From positions 6,820,001-6,884,000 of the forward strand of contig BSYO01000026.1 of assembly GCA_033239525.1 (NCBI GenBank): a stretch of DNA of 64,000 nt, given 5' to 3'. Of the stretch, positions 45,181-55,771 are shown in pieces. The translations under genes were made by a program, and so were the position numbers. Position 1 is the stretch's first letter. Every line of letters begins with the position of its first letter. Below the pieces are notes generated by a model that saw only the letters and a program-made list of their open reading frames with translations, was not told the DNA's origin and made no database searches. Source of the DNA: Nepenthes gracilis (taxonomy: Eukaryota > Streptophyta > Magnoliopsida > Caryophyllales > Nepenthaceae).

Positions 45181-45543
45181 AAGTGTTTTTATTAGGTACT
45201 TTTTGATTATGTGTGTACGAATTTGTATTATGTATATATTATGTATGTCAAAGCCTGGATCACTAGGTATCATCATGTAGCATTTATGCCACCTCGTTGC
45301 GACATCACTTGCCCAACCTTGGTTGCTATTGCAATTTAAAGGCAAGGGATGTGGAAACAAGGTTGTGCACTCTTCATAACTAGGAGAAGCATTAAACCGC
45401 CGGAGCAAAACCATTAATAATATGTGACCATAATGCATTGCATGAGCATGGGCCATGAAATAATTAGTATTTATGAATTTTGAGGAAGAAGGCACTTTAA
45501 CTAACGAATGTGCATTTTTCTACTCTCCTATTTCTGTTTTCAG

Positions 45544-45654
45544 CAATGCAAGGAAGGGCAGGATCTCCATCCCGAGCAAATTAAAGCCGTGTTGATGGAA
45601 TCAGCCAGCTCCCATGGCCATGGACCGGTCATCTCGGGGAACTCCCAGATGTAG
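45544..45654 (+). CDS. ICE1: ICE1-like bHLH, exon 4 (last)
   Basis: The last 36 codons and TAG (45652-45654). Reads QCKEGQDLHPEQIKAVLMES, matching the ICE1/SCRM C-terminus, but then ASSHGHGPVISGNSQM in place of the short ending near Gly-Met-Ile common in the family, so the tail is about eight residues longer and unlike it. The total predicted protein is 552 residues. Confidence 0.92.
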   Translation, partial: QCKEGQDLHPEQIKAVLMESASSHGHGPVISGNSQM

Positions 45655-46418
45655 AAGATGAAGTAGTTTGAGGGGAGTAAATAGTTAATGCTGCTGTTGC
45701 TAGTTGTTGTATCTTGGGTTAGCAAGCAAGACCTTTGATTGTTATTTGTCCGTCTTAAAAACGCAGACCACATGGAATCCTCCGCTTTTGCTTCTTTTTC
45801 AGTTCAAATCTCAAGATCCTTTTCTCTTATTAGAGCTGCCGTATATTGCAGATATCTGCATTTTGATGGGATTTCACCAGTACAATCTCTTGGCTTCATT
45901 TTCCTGAATGCGTTAGACAGGGATTCCAAGAACCATTCTTTTTTACTTTAAGTTTTGATAAGGAAAAGTATATGTAGTTCATGAGTATGTTTATCGAGTT
46001 AGGTTACTCACTACCTAAAGGAAATCTAAGTTTTTCCGGCAGCCAAAAAGAAATAAGCAAAGCAAAATTCCTCCATTTGTGTTAATTATTTTGAAGTTGG
46101 CAGCTGAATTTGAGTGGCAATCAAATAATAGAGTATTTATTTTCATTTTATTTCTGGGCAATATGTATTGCACTTTTTATAGATCGTCTTATCGAAATTA
46201 AGTAAATATAGAGAATTGTTGAAAATACTATAAATGATTTATATTACGTATTAAAGTCGGAAAGAAAAAAGAAAAAAGAAACACCAACTGCATTAAACCA
46301 GAAAATAAAAAAAAAAAAGGGAAAGAATTCTATCTTATCCACGAATGTGTCAATAATGGCTCCGCCAACGGGTTCCCCTCAGAGACCAGCTTGAAAGCAG
46401 AGGACTGTAGCCGGAAGA
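45655..46418 (+). other. Spacer between the ICE1-like gene and CHLM
   Basis: 764 bp. It must hold the 3' UTR and polyadenylation site of the bHLH gene and the promoter and leader of CHLM. The A-rich run at 46302-46320 is the most AT-rich part. No TATA box could be assigned. Confidence 0.5.
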
Positions 46419-47024
46419 ATGGGAGCATTTTCAGCACCGGCACTATGCTCTCCCACCGTTTGGCTCCACCGATATTCAGGGTCAAATTCCTTCACCACTA
46501 CAACGTCCCTCTTCTCCACGCTCTACAGATCGGCAAGAACCAAAACCACCCAATCGCCCTCCGCCATTCCGCCGCTATCAACTGCCGCCGCGGACGTCTC
46601 AGGCACACTCGACGGTGCCACGACCCTCGCAGTCATTGCAGGCGGCGGATCTGTGGCTGCCATTGCCGCCGTGCTATCCCTGTCGGACCCCGAGAGGCGG
46701 CGGCAGCAGCAGGCGGAGGAGGTAGGTGGCGACGACAAGGAGGTGGTGAAGGAGTACTTCAACAGCACCGGGTTCCAGCGGTGGAGGAAGATTTATGGTG
46801 GGATGGACGACGTCAATAGGGTGCAGCTTGATATTAGAATCGGCCACGCTAAGACTGTTGAAAATGCGATTAAGATGCTCTGTGACGAGGGTTCTCTCCA
46901 GGGAGTTACCGTTTGTGATGCTGGCTGTGGCACGGGATGCCTATCGATTCCGCTTGCTAAGCAGGGCGCCATAGTTTCTGCTAGCGATATCTCAGCTGCC
47001 ATGGTCGCTGAAGCTGAGAAACTG
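46419..47024 (+). CDS. CHLM: Magnesium-protoporphyrin IX methyltransferase, exon 1
   Basis: Exon 1 (202 codons). Mg-protoporphyrin IX O-methyltransferase (EC 2.1.1.11) transfers a methyl group from S-adenosylmethionine to the 13-propionate of Mg-protoporphyrin IX in chlorophyll synthesis, in chloroplast envelope and thylakoid membranes. The first ~55 residues are Ser/Thr-rich and lack acidic residues, as in a chloroplast transit peptide. A hydrophobic stretch (about 68-88, LAVIAGGGSVAAIAAVLSL) precedes DPERRRQQQAEEVGG and EYFNSTGFQRWRKIYG. SAM motif I is VCDAGCGTG (165-173), followed by IVSASDISAAMVAEAE. The start MGAFSAPALCSP is the only ATG in frame before the transit peptide. Donor CTG|GTATGA. 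Confidence 0.95.
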
Positions 47025-47958
47025 GTATGATTAACATGTGCTTTTGATGATCTTCGAATTCAACGGATTTTGATTTCCCACATTATGCAAGGGAAAATTG
47101 GGCATGGAACTGTATTATCTATTTGTTTTCTGTATCTGTTTGGGCCGGCCGATTTTTCGAATGCTCTGGTAGCAAATTTTACGAATGCTCAATTTCAACT
47201 TCATAAACTTGCCGATCAGAAAGACTCACATTAAAGAGAGCAAAAGCAGTTTGATGCTATGGTAATTTCAACTTGTTTCTAAAATCAGATTAGTTAGAAG
47301 AATCGAGCTTCAACAAGGTATTCTTCCATGATTGCCCAAACTAGTTACGCTTAACCTGCTATCGTTTGTTTGGTGGCTCGTTTCAGCATAGTTTGCGAAC
47401 ATTTGACAAGCCGAATCCAACACTAATTTTAAGCCCTAGGTCAGGCACACGCAAGGTACTTCTTGATTCAGTGTTGTTTACCATCATTCTAAGCGTAATG
47501 GTGAGTAAAACTTTAGTGATGAGACTTAGTCAAGAAAGCAGCTCAATTTATGGTTTTAAAATCTTAGGTGAAGGATAGTGATTGTTGTTACATGCTAACG
47601 TGCCCCACCAAGTGAATTTGGGCTTGAAGCGTGAACTAAGCACCTTTTATTTCTTCAGTGTGCTGAAATATAATTTGAAAACGTGGGTTACCAGAAATTT
47701 AACTCATAGCCATCAAGCCAAAAGTGCTGTTATTAGTGATTACAACATCAAGGAATGAACATAACGGAAAGTTTAGGCGGTTAGGAGGAGGCCCAAGGGT
47801 TGTATTTTTACAAAATAACAGGCTCTCAAAGCCGATAGTCTGTTTGAGAACCTGATCAATTGTAATGCTGGAATCATCTTCTTGTTTTTAAGTATTTCTT
47901 CTATGGTTTTAATCCTTATGGTGCCTGTCTACTAAATTAGTTTATTATGTTTACATAG
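47025..47958 (+). other. Intron of CHLM (934 bp)
   Basis: GT-AG intron, GTATGA to TTACATAG. The short ORF at 47366-47578 inside it has no recognisable product. No mobile element seen. Confidence 0.88.
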
Positions 47959-48369
47959 ACCAAAGAGGAGCTTCAAACTAGCCGCAATGATCTCTCACCA
48001 ACACCAATGTTTATGCCGAAATTTGAAATCAAGGATTTGGAAAGCTTAGATGGGAAGTATGATACTGTAGTCTGTCTGGATGTTTTGATACATTACCCAC
48101 AAAACAAGGCAAATGCAATGATTGCCCACCTCGCTTCATTGGCTGAGAATCGGTTAATACTGAGCTTTGCTCCAAAAACTTTCTACTATGACCTGTTGAA
48201 GAGAATAGGAGAACTTTTCCCTGGGCCTTCAAAGGCTACAAGAGCATACCTTCATGCTGAGGCTGATATCGAAAGGGCATTGAAGAATGTGGGATGGAAA
48301 ATAAGGAAGCGAGGGCTAATCACCACGCAATTTTACTTTGCAAAGCTAATTGAAGCTGTTCCTGCATAA
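47959..48369 (+). CDS. CHLM: Magnesium-protoporphyrin IX methyltransferase, exon 2
   Basis: Exon 2 (136 codons plus TAA at 48367-48369) joins in phase after EKL with TKEELQTSRNDL. It contains KFEIKDLESLDGKYDTVVCL, DVLIHYPQNKANAMIAHLAS, LSFAPKTFYYDLLKRIGELF and PGPSKATRAYLHAEADIERA, and ends QFYFAKLIEAVPA, all diagnostic of plant CHLM. The predicted precursor is 338 residues, slightly longer than the Arabidopsis protein because of the transit region. Confidence 0.95.
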   Translation, partial: TKEELQTSRNDLSPTPMFMPKFEIKDLESLDGKYDTVVCLDVLIHYPQNKANAMIAHLASLAENRLILSFAPKTFYYDLLKRIGELFPGPSKATRAYLHAEADIERALKNVGWKIRKRGLITTQFYFAKLIEAVPA

Positions 48370-50121
48370 GCAGCAAAACAGGTTAGATTTAAGTTTTCAT
48401 TACTGTCAATGTCTTTGGAAAATTTCAGGATTGCTCTGTAAAGTCAAATGCTTTTGATGACATTTTTGGCATTCAAATTCAGAAGAACTGTAGATTCTTC
48501 CAATTCTGTGTAGTTGAGGGACAACTTATATCATATTTTATCTTAGGCTTTTGCTCTTTGGTATGGTATTATTTATTGCATTAACTCGTTTCTAGCAAGT
48601 CCAAACATCCTGGCAGTGTTTCTTCCTTCATTTATTATGCTTAACTCTTACATTGAGCTTCCAAATTTTGTTTTTCTCAAACGGAAAAGGGGAGGACTCG
48701 AGATTCATTATTTATCCATCTGGATGATTTGAGATCTCATCCAAATGGTGCAATATCTATGCTAAGCCTTAAAAAACAACTGAAAAATAGGCTAGAATGT
48801 AATAAGCTTTATAGGCACAACTCAGCAGCAAAATGTTTCCCTGAATTTTAAATCTCGACGAGAGGATGAAAAATGACAAGGAAATATAAGTCGCTGTGAG
48901 AGAAAGAATAAGAGAACTAGACAATAGAAAGATGAAAATTTGAATTTTTGCTTACATGCAGGAAGCCATTCAAGGAGCTTCTATATTACTTTAGCCGTCT
49001 GTCATCTCTGTTATAGTTGTCCATGTAATCATTTCAGCAGCCATCTAAGTAACAATTGTTGCTTCCTTCCATTTCACTGAACTCCAACCAGCAGAGCCTG
49101 ACGATCTTCTTTTTGAAACACCTGTTTGGAGGTAATGTAAGATCAAACATCACAACTTGGACTATTTTTGAAAAACTGGCATGATACATCTTGAAAATAC
49201 AAACTAGTGATGATGCTCAAACTAAGATGTTAGCATACAGGCAAATGTATGGGCTAGCTTTCTTGTAACAAGAAACACCTCATCATGTCTGTATATGTAT
49301 GCACTCTTGAACACTCATAACACACACTTGCATTGTATGTTGACCTTACACCTTAAAAATTGGTTGTTTTACAGTTGGTTCTACCTATGTTGTAGCTGTA
49401 TCAGGTTATGGTGATATATATAAGTCTTCTCCCTGAAAGGATGTTCAGTGGAAACATGATCTGCTTATATTGGTTGCATAGAAAAGGACTTTGAGGTTTG
49501 TTCATTTTGAGGGAAGGGAGAAAAATAGATCAATTACCATAATTTGCAAAGGACCCAAGATCAAAGTTGTGCTGAAAATGGAGTGTAAGTAGAGAGAAGT
49601 GGGAGATAGAAGGAGAACACTTGATAAACTGGGTTGTCCGATGAAAATGGTTTTTGTAAGACTCCCCTCCTCCCTAAAATTGCTGTGAATCTTATGTCCT
49701 GTTGCAGCTGATCAATAAATTAGAATTTGATTGGATTTTGTTCCTTGATTGGAGAATGCCTTCTGAAATTATTGGTACTGATTATCTATCTAGCCAAGCA
49801 AAATAAGAATGTGGCAAGTGAAACATGTTTGGAGTTGCAATGCAAACAAGGAGTTTTAAAAACAAACCAGGAGACAAAGGAGGCACAGTGGAGAAGTTGA
49901 ACCCATACATCTACATCTCCTAATCAAAGACTAACATGAAGTTTTATGGTTATAACTTCAAAAATCCATGGGAAACTAATCAACTAATATGATTTCAATA
50001 ATAGCTTTCCTAATTCAACATTGCACACCAGAATTTTAGAAAATGGTGCCAGACAAAATTAGTAAGACTATCCTGAAAGGGTGAAAGCAGGATCTTGTCA
50101 CAAATGTTGAACATCCGAGAA
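48370..50121. other. Region downstream of CHLM
   Basis: Holds the CHLM 3' UTR. Beyond that no gene or clear repeat is seen. Only short ORFs occur. Confidence 0.4.
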
Positions 50122-50126
50122 CAACC
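50122..50126. other. Target-site duplication, left (CAACC)
   Basis: CAACC immediately before the left LTR, identical to 55767-55771. Confidence 0.85.
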
Positions 50127-50926
50127 TGTTGGGGTAGATGGTGTCCGACTACCACCACAAATAAACACAGTAAAGTAATGAGGAAGAAGAGAATGAATAC
50201 ACATGAATTTTTACATGGAAAACTCTTATCAATCAAGGAAAAAGCCACAGAACAATCAGTCCATGAAACTAATTCCACCATGTGAGGTGGGAATAATTTT
50301 TCCTAATTACACAATCAATAGGGAAAAGAAAACCGAAGAACAAAGCATAGTCAACACACTATGTTTTGCTCACAATTGCTCTCACTTTTTCTTTACTATT
50401 TTTCTCCCTCTTTTTGTTTTACACATATCCTTTTACTCACCTGTCTCTCTAAAATAGCAAGTCCATCTATTTGCTTTTAATATCGAGGCTCATATTCAGT
50501 AAATCTGAGGAATATTTCATATCCACCGATAAGATTTGTCCTTACCAACAATATGAATATACCCTATACAAAAATGACTATTACATAACTGCCTGAGATC
50601 ACGCACCATTCTGGATTTCCTGGCGGACGGCCCACATTCCACCGTCGGCTGTCCACATTCTCCACAAGGTCGGTCAACGCCCGTTGATCGTCCTCTCCAC
50701 ATGACCGGTCAGTGTTGCCCGTCTTGATTCTCTCAGCAATGTTGGGCATCTCATGCCTTCAACCGGTCAACTTGTTGACCGATATTGTTACCCGTTAAAA
50801 AGTTTCGGTCAACATAGTTGACCGGAATTTCATTTGCATATTCTGTGTATAGTAGCACATAAAGTCCACATGCTCCGTCCAAGTCCTTCGGTCATAAGGA
50901 CTTTCACACGGGAGTGACTCCCAACA
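50127..50926 (-). repeat. 3' LTR of the copia element
   Basis: 800 bp, TGTTGGGGTAGATGG at the left and GACTCCCAACA at the right. Compared with the 5' LTR it has scattered single-base differences and a few short indels. Confidence 0.92.
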
Positions 50927-50935
50927 AACGTTCCC

Positions 50936-53900
50936 TCATGACCATGAGGAAATTAAGTCCATCGGATCGCGGCTTGCAGTTAAAGAAGTTTCATTTTTAC
51001 CATTTGATAAAATCTTAGTCATCATATCGGTCTCATTTTCTTGATGATCGACCTTCTTCAATGACAGCAGATCGGTTTCAAGCACATCTCTCACCCAATG
51101 GTATCGAATATTAATGTGCTTCGATCTAGAGTGGAATGAAAAGTTCTTGTAGAGATGTATGATACTCTGATTGTGACAGAATACCTTATACTTTTCCTGT
51201 TTAAGGCTCAGTTTCTGAATGAATTTCTTCATCCACAGCATCTCTTTACAAGCTTCTGCCACGTCAATGTGGACCTCTGTAATAGAAAGGGCTACGCACT
51301 TCTACAACTTAGATTGCCAGGAAATTGCATCTCCGGCAAACTTTACTAAGTATCCCGAAGTTGACTTGCGATTGTCGATATCCCCTGCCATATCAGCATT
51401 CGATTAGCCCACCAATTGAGGCTCGTCACTTCCAAGACACAAGTACTTCTTGGAAGTTCCTCAGATGTATCTCACAATCCACTTAACAGCGGACCAGTGC
51501 TCCTTTCCTGGGTTTGACAGAAATCGGCTGACTATGCCAACTGCATATGCTATGTTCGGCCTGGTGCATACTAAGGTATACATCAAGCTTCCCCTGGCTG
51601 AGGAATAAGGAATGCCTCTCATGTATGTCTTCTCTTTGTTTAAGTATGGACACTAGCAAGTGCTCAACCTGTGGTGGTTTGCCAATGGTGTACTCATAGG
51701 TTTTGACTTGTTTATGTTGAATCGTTGGAGCACTTTCTCAATGTAGCTTTCTTGAGATAACCACAATTTCCTTACCTTTCGATCGCGGATAATTCTGACA
51801 CCAAGAATTTGCCTCGCTGATCCAAGGTCCTTCATAGCAAACGACCGCCCAAGTTGCTCATTCAGCTCCTTTATCCGAGTACTGTTGCGTCCAACAATCA
51901 GCATATCATCCACATATAAAAAAAGAATAATAAAATCATCATCAAAAAATCTCTGTACAAATACACAGTGATCACAAGTAGTCCGCAGGTACCCTTTACT
52001 AATCATAACTGACTTGAATTTCTTGTACTACTGTCTAAGAGCTTGCTTCAAACCGTACAGACTCTTTATCAAACGATAGACAAGTTGCTCCTTCCCTTAA
52101 CCTTGAACCCTTCCGGCTGTTCCATATAAATTTCCTTCTCAAGTTCACCATGGAGGAAAGCCGTCCGAATATCCATTTGCTCCACCTCAAGGTTCTGAGC
52201 AGCAACTAAACCCAACACAATCCGTATGGAGGACATCTTCACTATTGGAGTAAAAATCTAATCAAAGTCGACTCCTTTTCGTTGACTGAATTCTTTCACC
52301 ACTAGCCGTGCCTTGTACCTCAACTTTATAGTATTCTCATCCGTTTTTAATCGGAAGACCCACTTGTTCTTTAAAGTACTCTTTTCCTTGGGAAGCCTGG
52401 CTAAATCAAAGGTGTGATTCTCATGAAGAGAACTCATTTCATCATTCATGGCTTTCAATCATTTCTCCTTATTCTCATCCTCTATAGCCTCTTCATAGGT
52501 TTCGGGTTCTCCAGTACTAGTGTGCATAACATATTCATTGGGTGACAAACAGACGGATGACCGTCTGTTTCGTGAGGATCGTCTGACAGGCACATTCTCG
52601 GCCTGTTGAGGGATGACTTCATCCCGATCTTCATCAAGTGCCATAATTGCCTCTCCATTATCTTCAACCTCCTCAGGACCATTGTCCTCGTCTTTCAGGG
52701 ATACCGGACGGACAATTTCGACACTTACTTTGTCTGTCCGATCTATATCACACTTGGCCTTCCTGCCAATGTCCTCGATCGCTTCATCTTCAACAAAGGT
52801 TACGTCCATTGACCGGACAAGTTTTTTTTCAACTGGATCATAAAATTTGTAACCCAGCTCATCTTCCCCGTAGCCCAGAATGACGCACTGCATCGTCTTT
52901 GGCTTAAATTTTATCCTTTCATTTCTTAGAACATGAACGAATGATTTACATCTAAACATCCGTAGATGATCATAAAATAGCTCATTATTCGACCATATAT
53001 TCTTAGCACTTCATCCTTTAAGGGTTTATTGGGTGACCTATTTATGATATAGGCCATTGTCTTCAATGTTTCGGCCCAGAAGTGTCTAGGAAGTTTAGCT
53101 TTGGAAAGCATGCACCGTACTCTTTCTAGAAGTGTGCGGTTCATCCGTTCAACCACTCCGTTTAACAGTGTCGACTTTGGTGGTGTTTTCTGATACCTAA
53201 TACCATATGATCGGCAATAGGTATCAAAGAGCTCTATGAACTCGTCGCCGTTGTCACTTCGAACGGCCTTCAATTTCTTCCCCATCTAGTGCTCAACGAG
53301 TACATGAAACTGCTCAAATATACCAAGGACTTGGTCCTTGATTTTTAGTCGGTAGGCCCACAATCTTCTGGAATAATTGCCAATGAAAGAGACGAAGATT
53401 GGGCTCCACCAAACGACTTCTCTCTGAATGGTCAACACACATCTGTGTGTACAATATCGAGCAATTCTGCCTTTGGAGCGGGTGAGTCTCTATGAAATGA
53501 GACTCTTCTTTGCTTACCAGCCAAGCAGTGAGGACACATCTTAAGTCCGTCCTCCTTAATTCCCGGAATAAGACTCTTCCTTGTCAAATGAGACAATCCA
53601 CGTTCGCTCATGTGGCCTAACCTTCGATGGCACAAGTTCTTAGACTTCTCACTGATTGCAGCATTCACATCTCCGACCGTTGCGGATGCCTTCATTATGT
53701 ATAGGCCGGAGCACTTTTTTCCTCTTGCCATAACAAGAGATCATTTGGTCAATTTTCACTCACCTTCGTAGAAAGTATTATAATAACCTTCATTATCTAA
53801 CCGATCGGCTATAATGATATTCAATCGGATGTCAGGAACATGTCGAACATCCTTCAATATCAATTTCGTCACATTATTGGTGACCAGCACAATGTCACCT

Positions 53901-54920
53901 CTACCAATAATATGGGATGTTCATTCATTACTCATCCTTATCACTCCAAAGTTTTCTGGAGTATAGGATGTGAACAATCCCCTTTTAGACGTGGTATGTA
54001 AAGAGGCACTAGAATCAATCACCTAGCCTGACTCCTCATCTGTTAGACTTATCACGTTCTCTTTACATGTCAACAAGAAATCGTCTTCTGTGACCATGGA
54101 AACTGAGGACTTGTCATCATCTCGTCCATTTTCTCCTTTTTTCTTTTCTTTGTTTTCGTGCTTTCACTTGAAATAGTGCTTCTTGATGTATCCATTTTTT
54201 CCACAGTAATGGCACTTAAGGTTTTGATACCTTGACCGTGACTTGCTATGGCTTTTCTCTTCTAGTTTCTGGCCGCGACCTCTACTTCTTCCCATTGATT
54301 CGGTCACAAGTACCTCAGAGTGAGAGGACGGTGAGATCCCTTGTGACCGCCTTCACTCATTCATAAGCAAGGAAGTAATAACCTCATCCGACCTTAGTGT
54401 ATCCTTTTCAAACAGTAATGTTGTGACGATGTGATCATGGGAGGCCGGTAGAGAGGCCAACAATACCAACGCCTTATCCTCCTCCTTGATTTCTTCATCA
54501 ATGGTGGACATCCGCGTCATGATCTGATTAAATTCGTCAAAATGCTTATCAAAGTTGTCACCTTCTGACAACCGTAAATCATAGAACTATTTCTTTATAT
54601 GTAGTTTGGTTATCAAGGATTTGAACTTATATCGGCTCTTCAACTTCTCCCAGACCTCCGCCGGATCAATTAGGTGAAGAACCTTTTGGAGAGTGTTGTC
54701 CGCCAGGCATAGTTTGATGATACAGTTTGCAATGTCTCTTTTATCTTGTCATTCATCATCGGTCAAATTTGCAGGCTTTTCATCTTCTTCTTTAGCGCCT
54801 TCATTGTCTCCTATCTCTGGTTAAAATATTTTTTGCCCTCCTTGTCAAATGATGAAGTTACCCTACCCGTTGAACTGCTTCACGCTGAACGGTAGATTAT
54901 TCTACGATGACGACGTCATT
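50936..54920 (-). pseudogene. Copia gag-pol polyprotein, broken
   Basis: Minus-strand order: UBN2-type gag (54571-54353, MTRMSTIDEEIKEEDKALVL); zinc knuckle at about 54235-54175; GAG-pre-integrase LCHRRLGHMSERGL (53640-53590) and CPHCLAGKQ. Integrase has RSDNGDEF and NGVVERMNRTL (53260-53125). The C-terminal part MFRCKSFVHVLRNERIKFKP starts at 52959. RT has NKWVFRLK (52370), QMDIRTAFLHGELE (about 52180) and the active-site box LYVDDMLIVG (51919-51890), which is intact. RNase H has KSTSGYLVKFAGDAISWQSK (51370-51310). Stops include TAG 53286-53288, TAA 51404-51406 and TAG 51302-51304. In RNase H FCHNQS (about 51170) has His where the family has the catalytic Asp. Confidence 0.9.
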
Positions 54921-54942
54921 TAGACAGAGTTCTGAGCCTATC

Positions 54943-54952
54943 CTGATACCAC
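54943..54952 (-). other. Primer-binding site of the copia element
   Basis: The minus strand reads TGGTATCAGG next to the 5' LTR, close to the initiator-Met tRNA complement TGGTATCAGA. Confidence 0.7.
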
Positions 54953-54953
54953 T

Positions 54954-55766
54954 TGTTGGAGTAGATGGCATCCGATTACCACCACAAATAGACACAGTAA
55001 AGTAATGAGGAAGAAGAGAATAAATACACACGGATTTTTACGTGAAAAACCCTTATCAATCAAGGAAAAAACCACATGACAATCAGTCCACAGAATTAAT
55101 TTTACTATGTGAGGTGGGAATAATTTTTTCTAATTACACAATCAATAGAGAAAAGAAAATTGAAGAACAGAGTACAGTCAACATATTAGGTTTTGCTCAC
55201 AATTGCTCTCACTTTTTCTTCACTATTTTTCTCCTTTTTTTGTTTTACACATAGCCTCTCACTCACTTGTCTCCCTTGCAAGTCCATCTACTTGCTTTTA
55301 ATATCGAGGCTCATATACAACAAATTTGAGGAATATTCCATATCAATCGACAAGATCTGTCCTTGTCAATAATATGAATATACCATATACAAAAACGGCT
55401 CATGTATAACCGTTTGAGATCACGTATCCTCAGAAAATCTTCTAAGCTGGCACCATTCTGGATTTTTTGGGGGATGGCTCACATTCCACTGTCCGCGTTC
55501 TCCACAAGGTCGGTCAATGCCCGTTGGCCGTCCTCTCCATATGACCAATCAGTGTTGCCCATTTTGATTCTCTCAGCAATGTTGGGCATTTCATACCTTC
55601 AACCGGTCAACTTGTTGACTAGTATTATTGTCTGTTAAAAAGTTTCGGTCAACTATGTTGATCGAAATTTCATTTGCATATTCTGTGTATAGTAACACAT
55701 AAAGTCCACGTGCTTCGTCCAAGCCCTCTGGTTACAAGGACTTTCACACAGGAGTGACTCGCAACA
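54954..55766 (-). repeat. 5' LTR of the copia element
   Basis: 813 bp, partner of 50127-50926. Transcription would run leftwards. Confidence 0.92.
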
Positions 55767-55771
55767 CAACC
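55767..55771. other. Target-site duplication, right (CAACC)
   Basis: CAACC immediately after the right LTR. Confidence 0.85.

Larger units (their letters stand above)
38220..45543 (+). other. Intron 3 of the ICE1-like gene (7.3 kb), containing a copia-type element
   Basis: Donor GAG|GTTACT, acceptor CTGTTTTCAG|CAA. About 6.4 kb of the intron is one LTR-flanked element (38805-45180) in the gene's sense orientation. The flanks 38220-38804 and 45181-45543 look like ordinary intron. Confidence 0.85.
50127..55766 (-). mobile_element. Structurally complete Ty1/copia retrotransposon
   Basis: 5.64 kb element, minus orientation. LTRs 50127-50926 and 54954-55766 both have TGTTGG...CAACA ends and align closely throughout. 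A perfect 5 bp duplication CAACC flanks it. The primer-binding site is just inside the 5' LTR. Between them gag, zinc knuckle, protease region, integrase, RT and RNase H follow in copia order. Intact ends and TSD make it one of the youngest insertions here, but stops in pol show it is not autonomous now. Confidence 0.93.

Noticed and set aside
46391..46819. 142-codon ORF starting just upstream of CHLM in another frame
   Set aside because: Arg/His-rich shadow of the GC-rich transit-peptide region of CHLM, which is in the 46419 frame.
52459..52959. Separate plus-strand ORFs at 52606-52883
   Set aside because: Shadows of the minus-strand copia pol frame.
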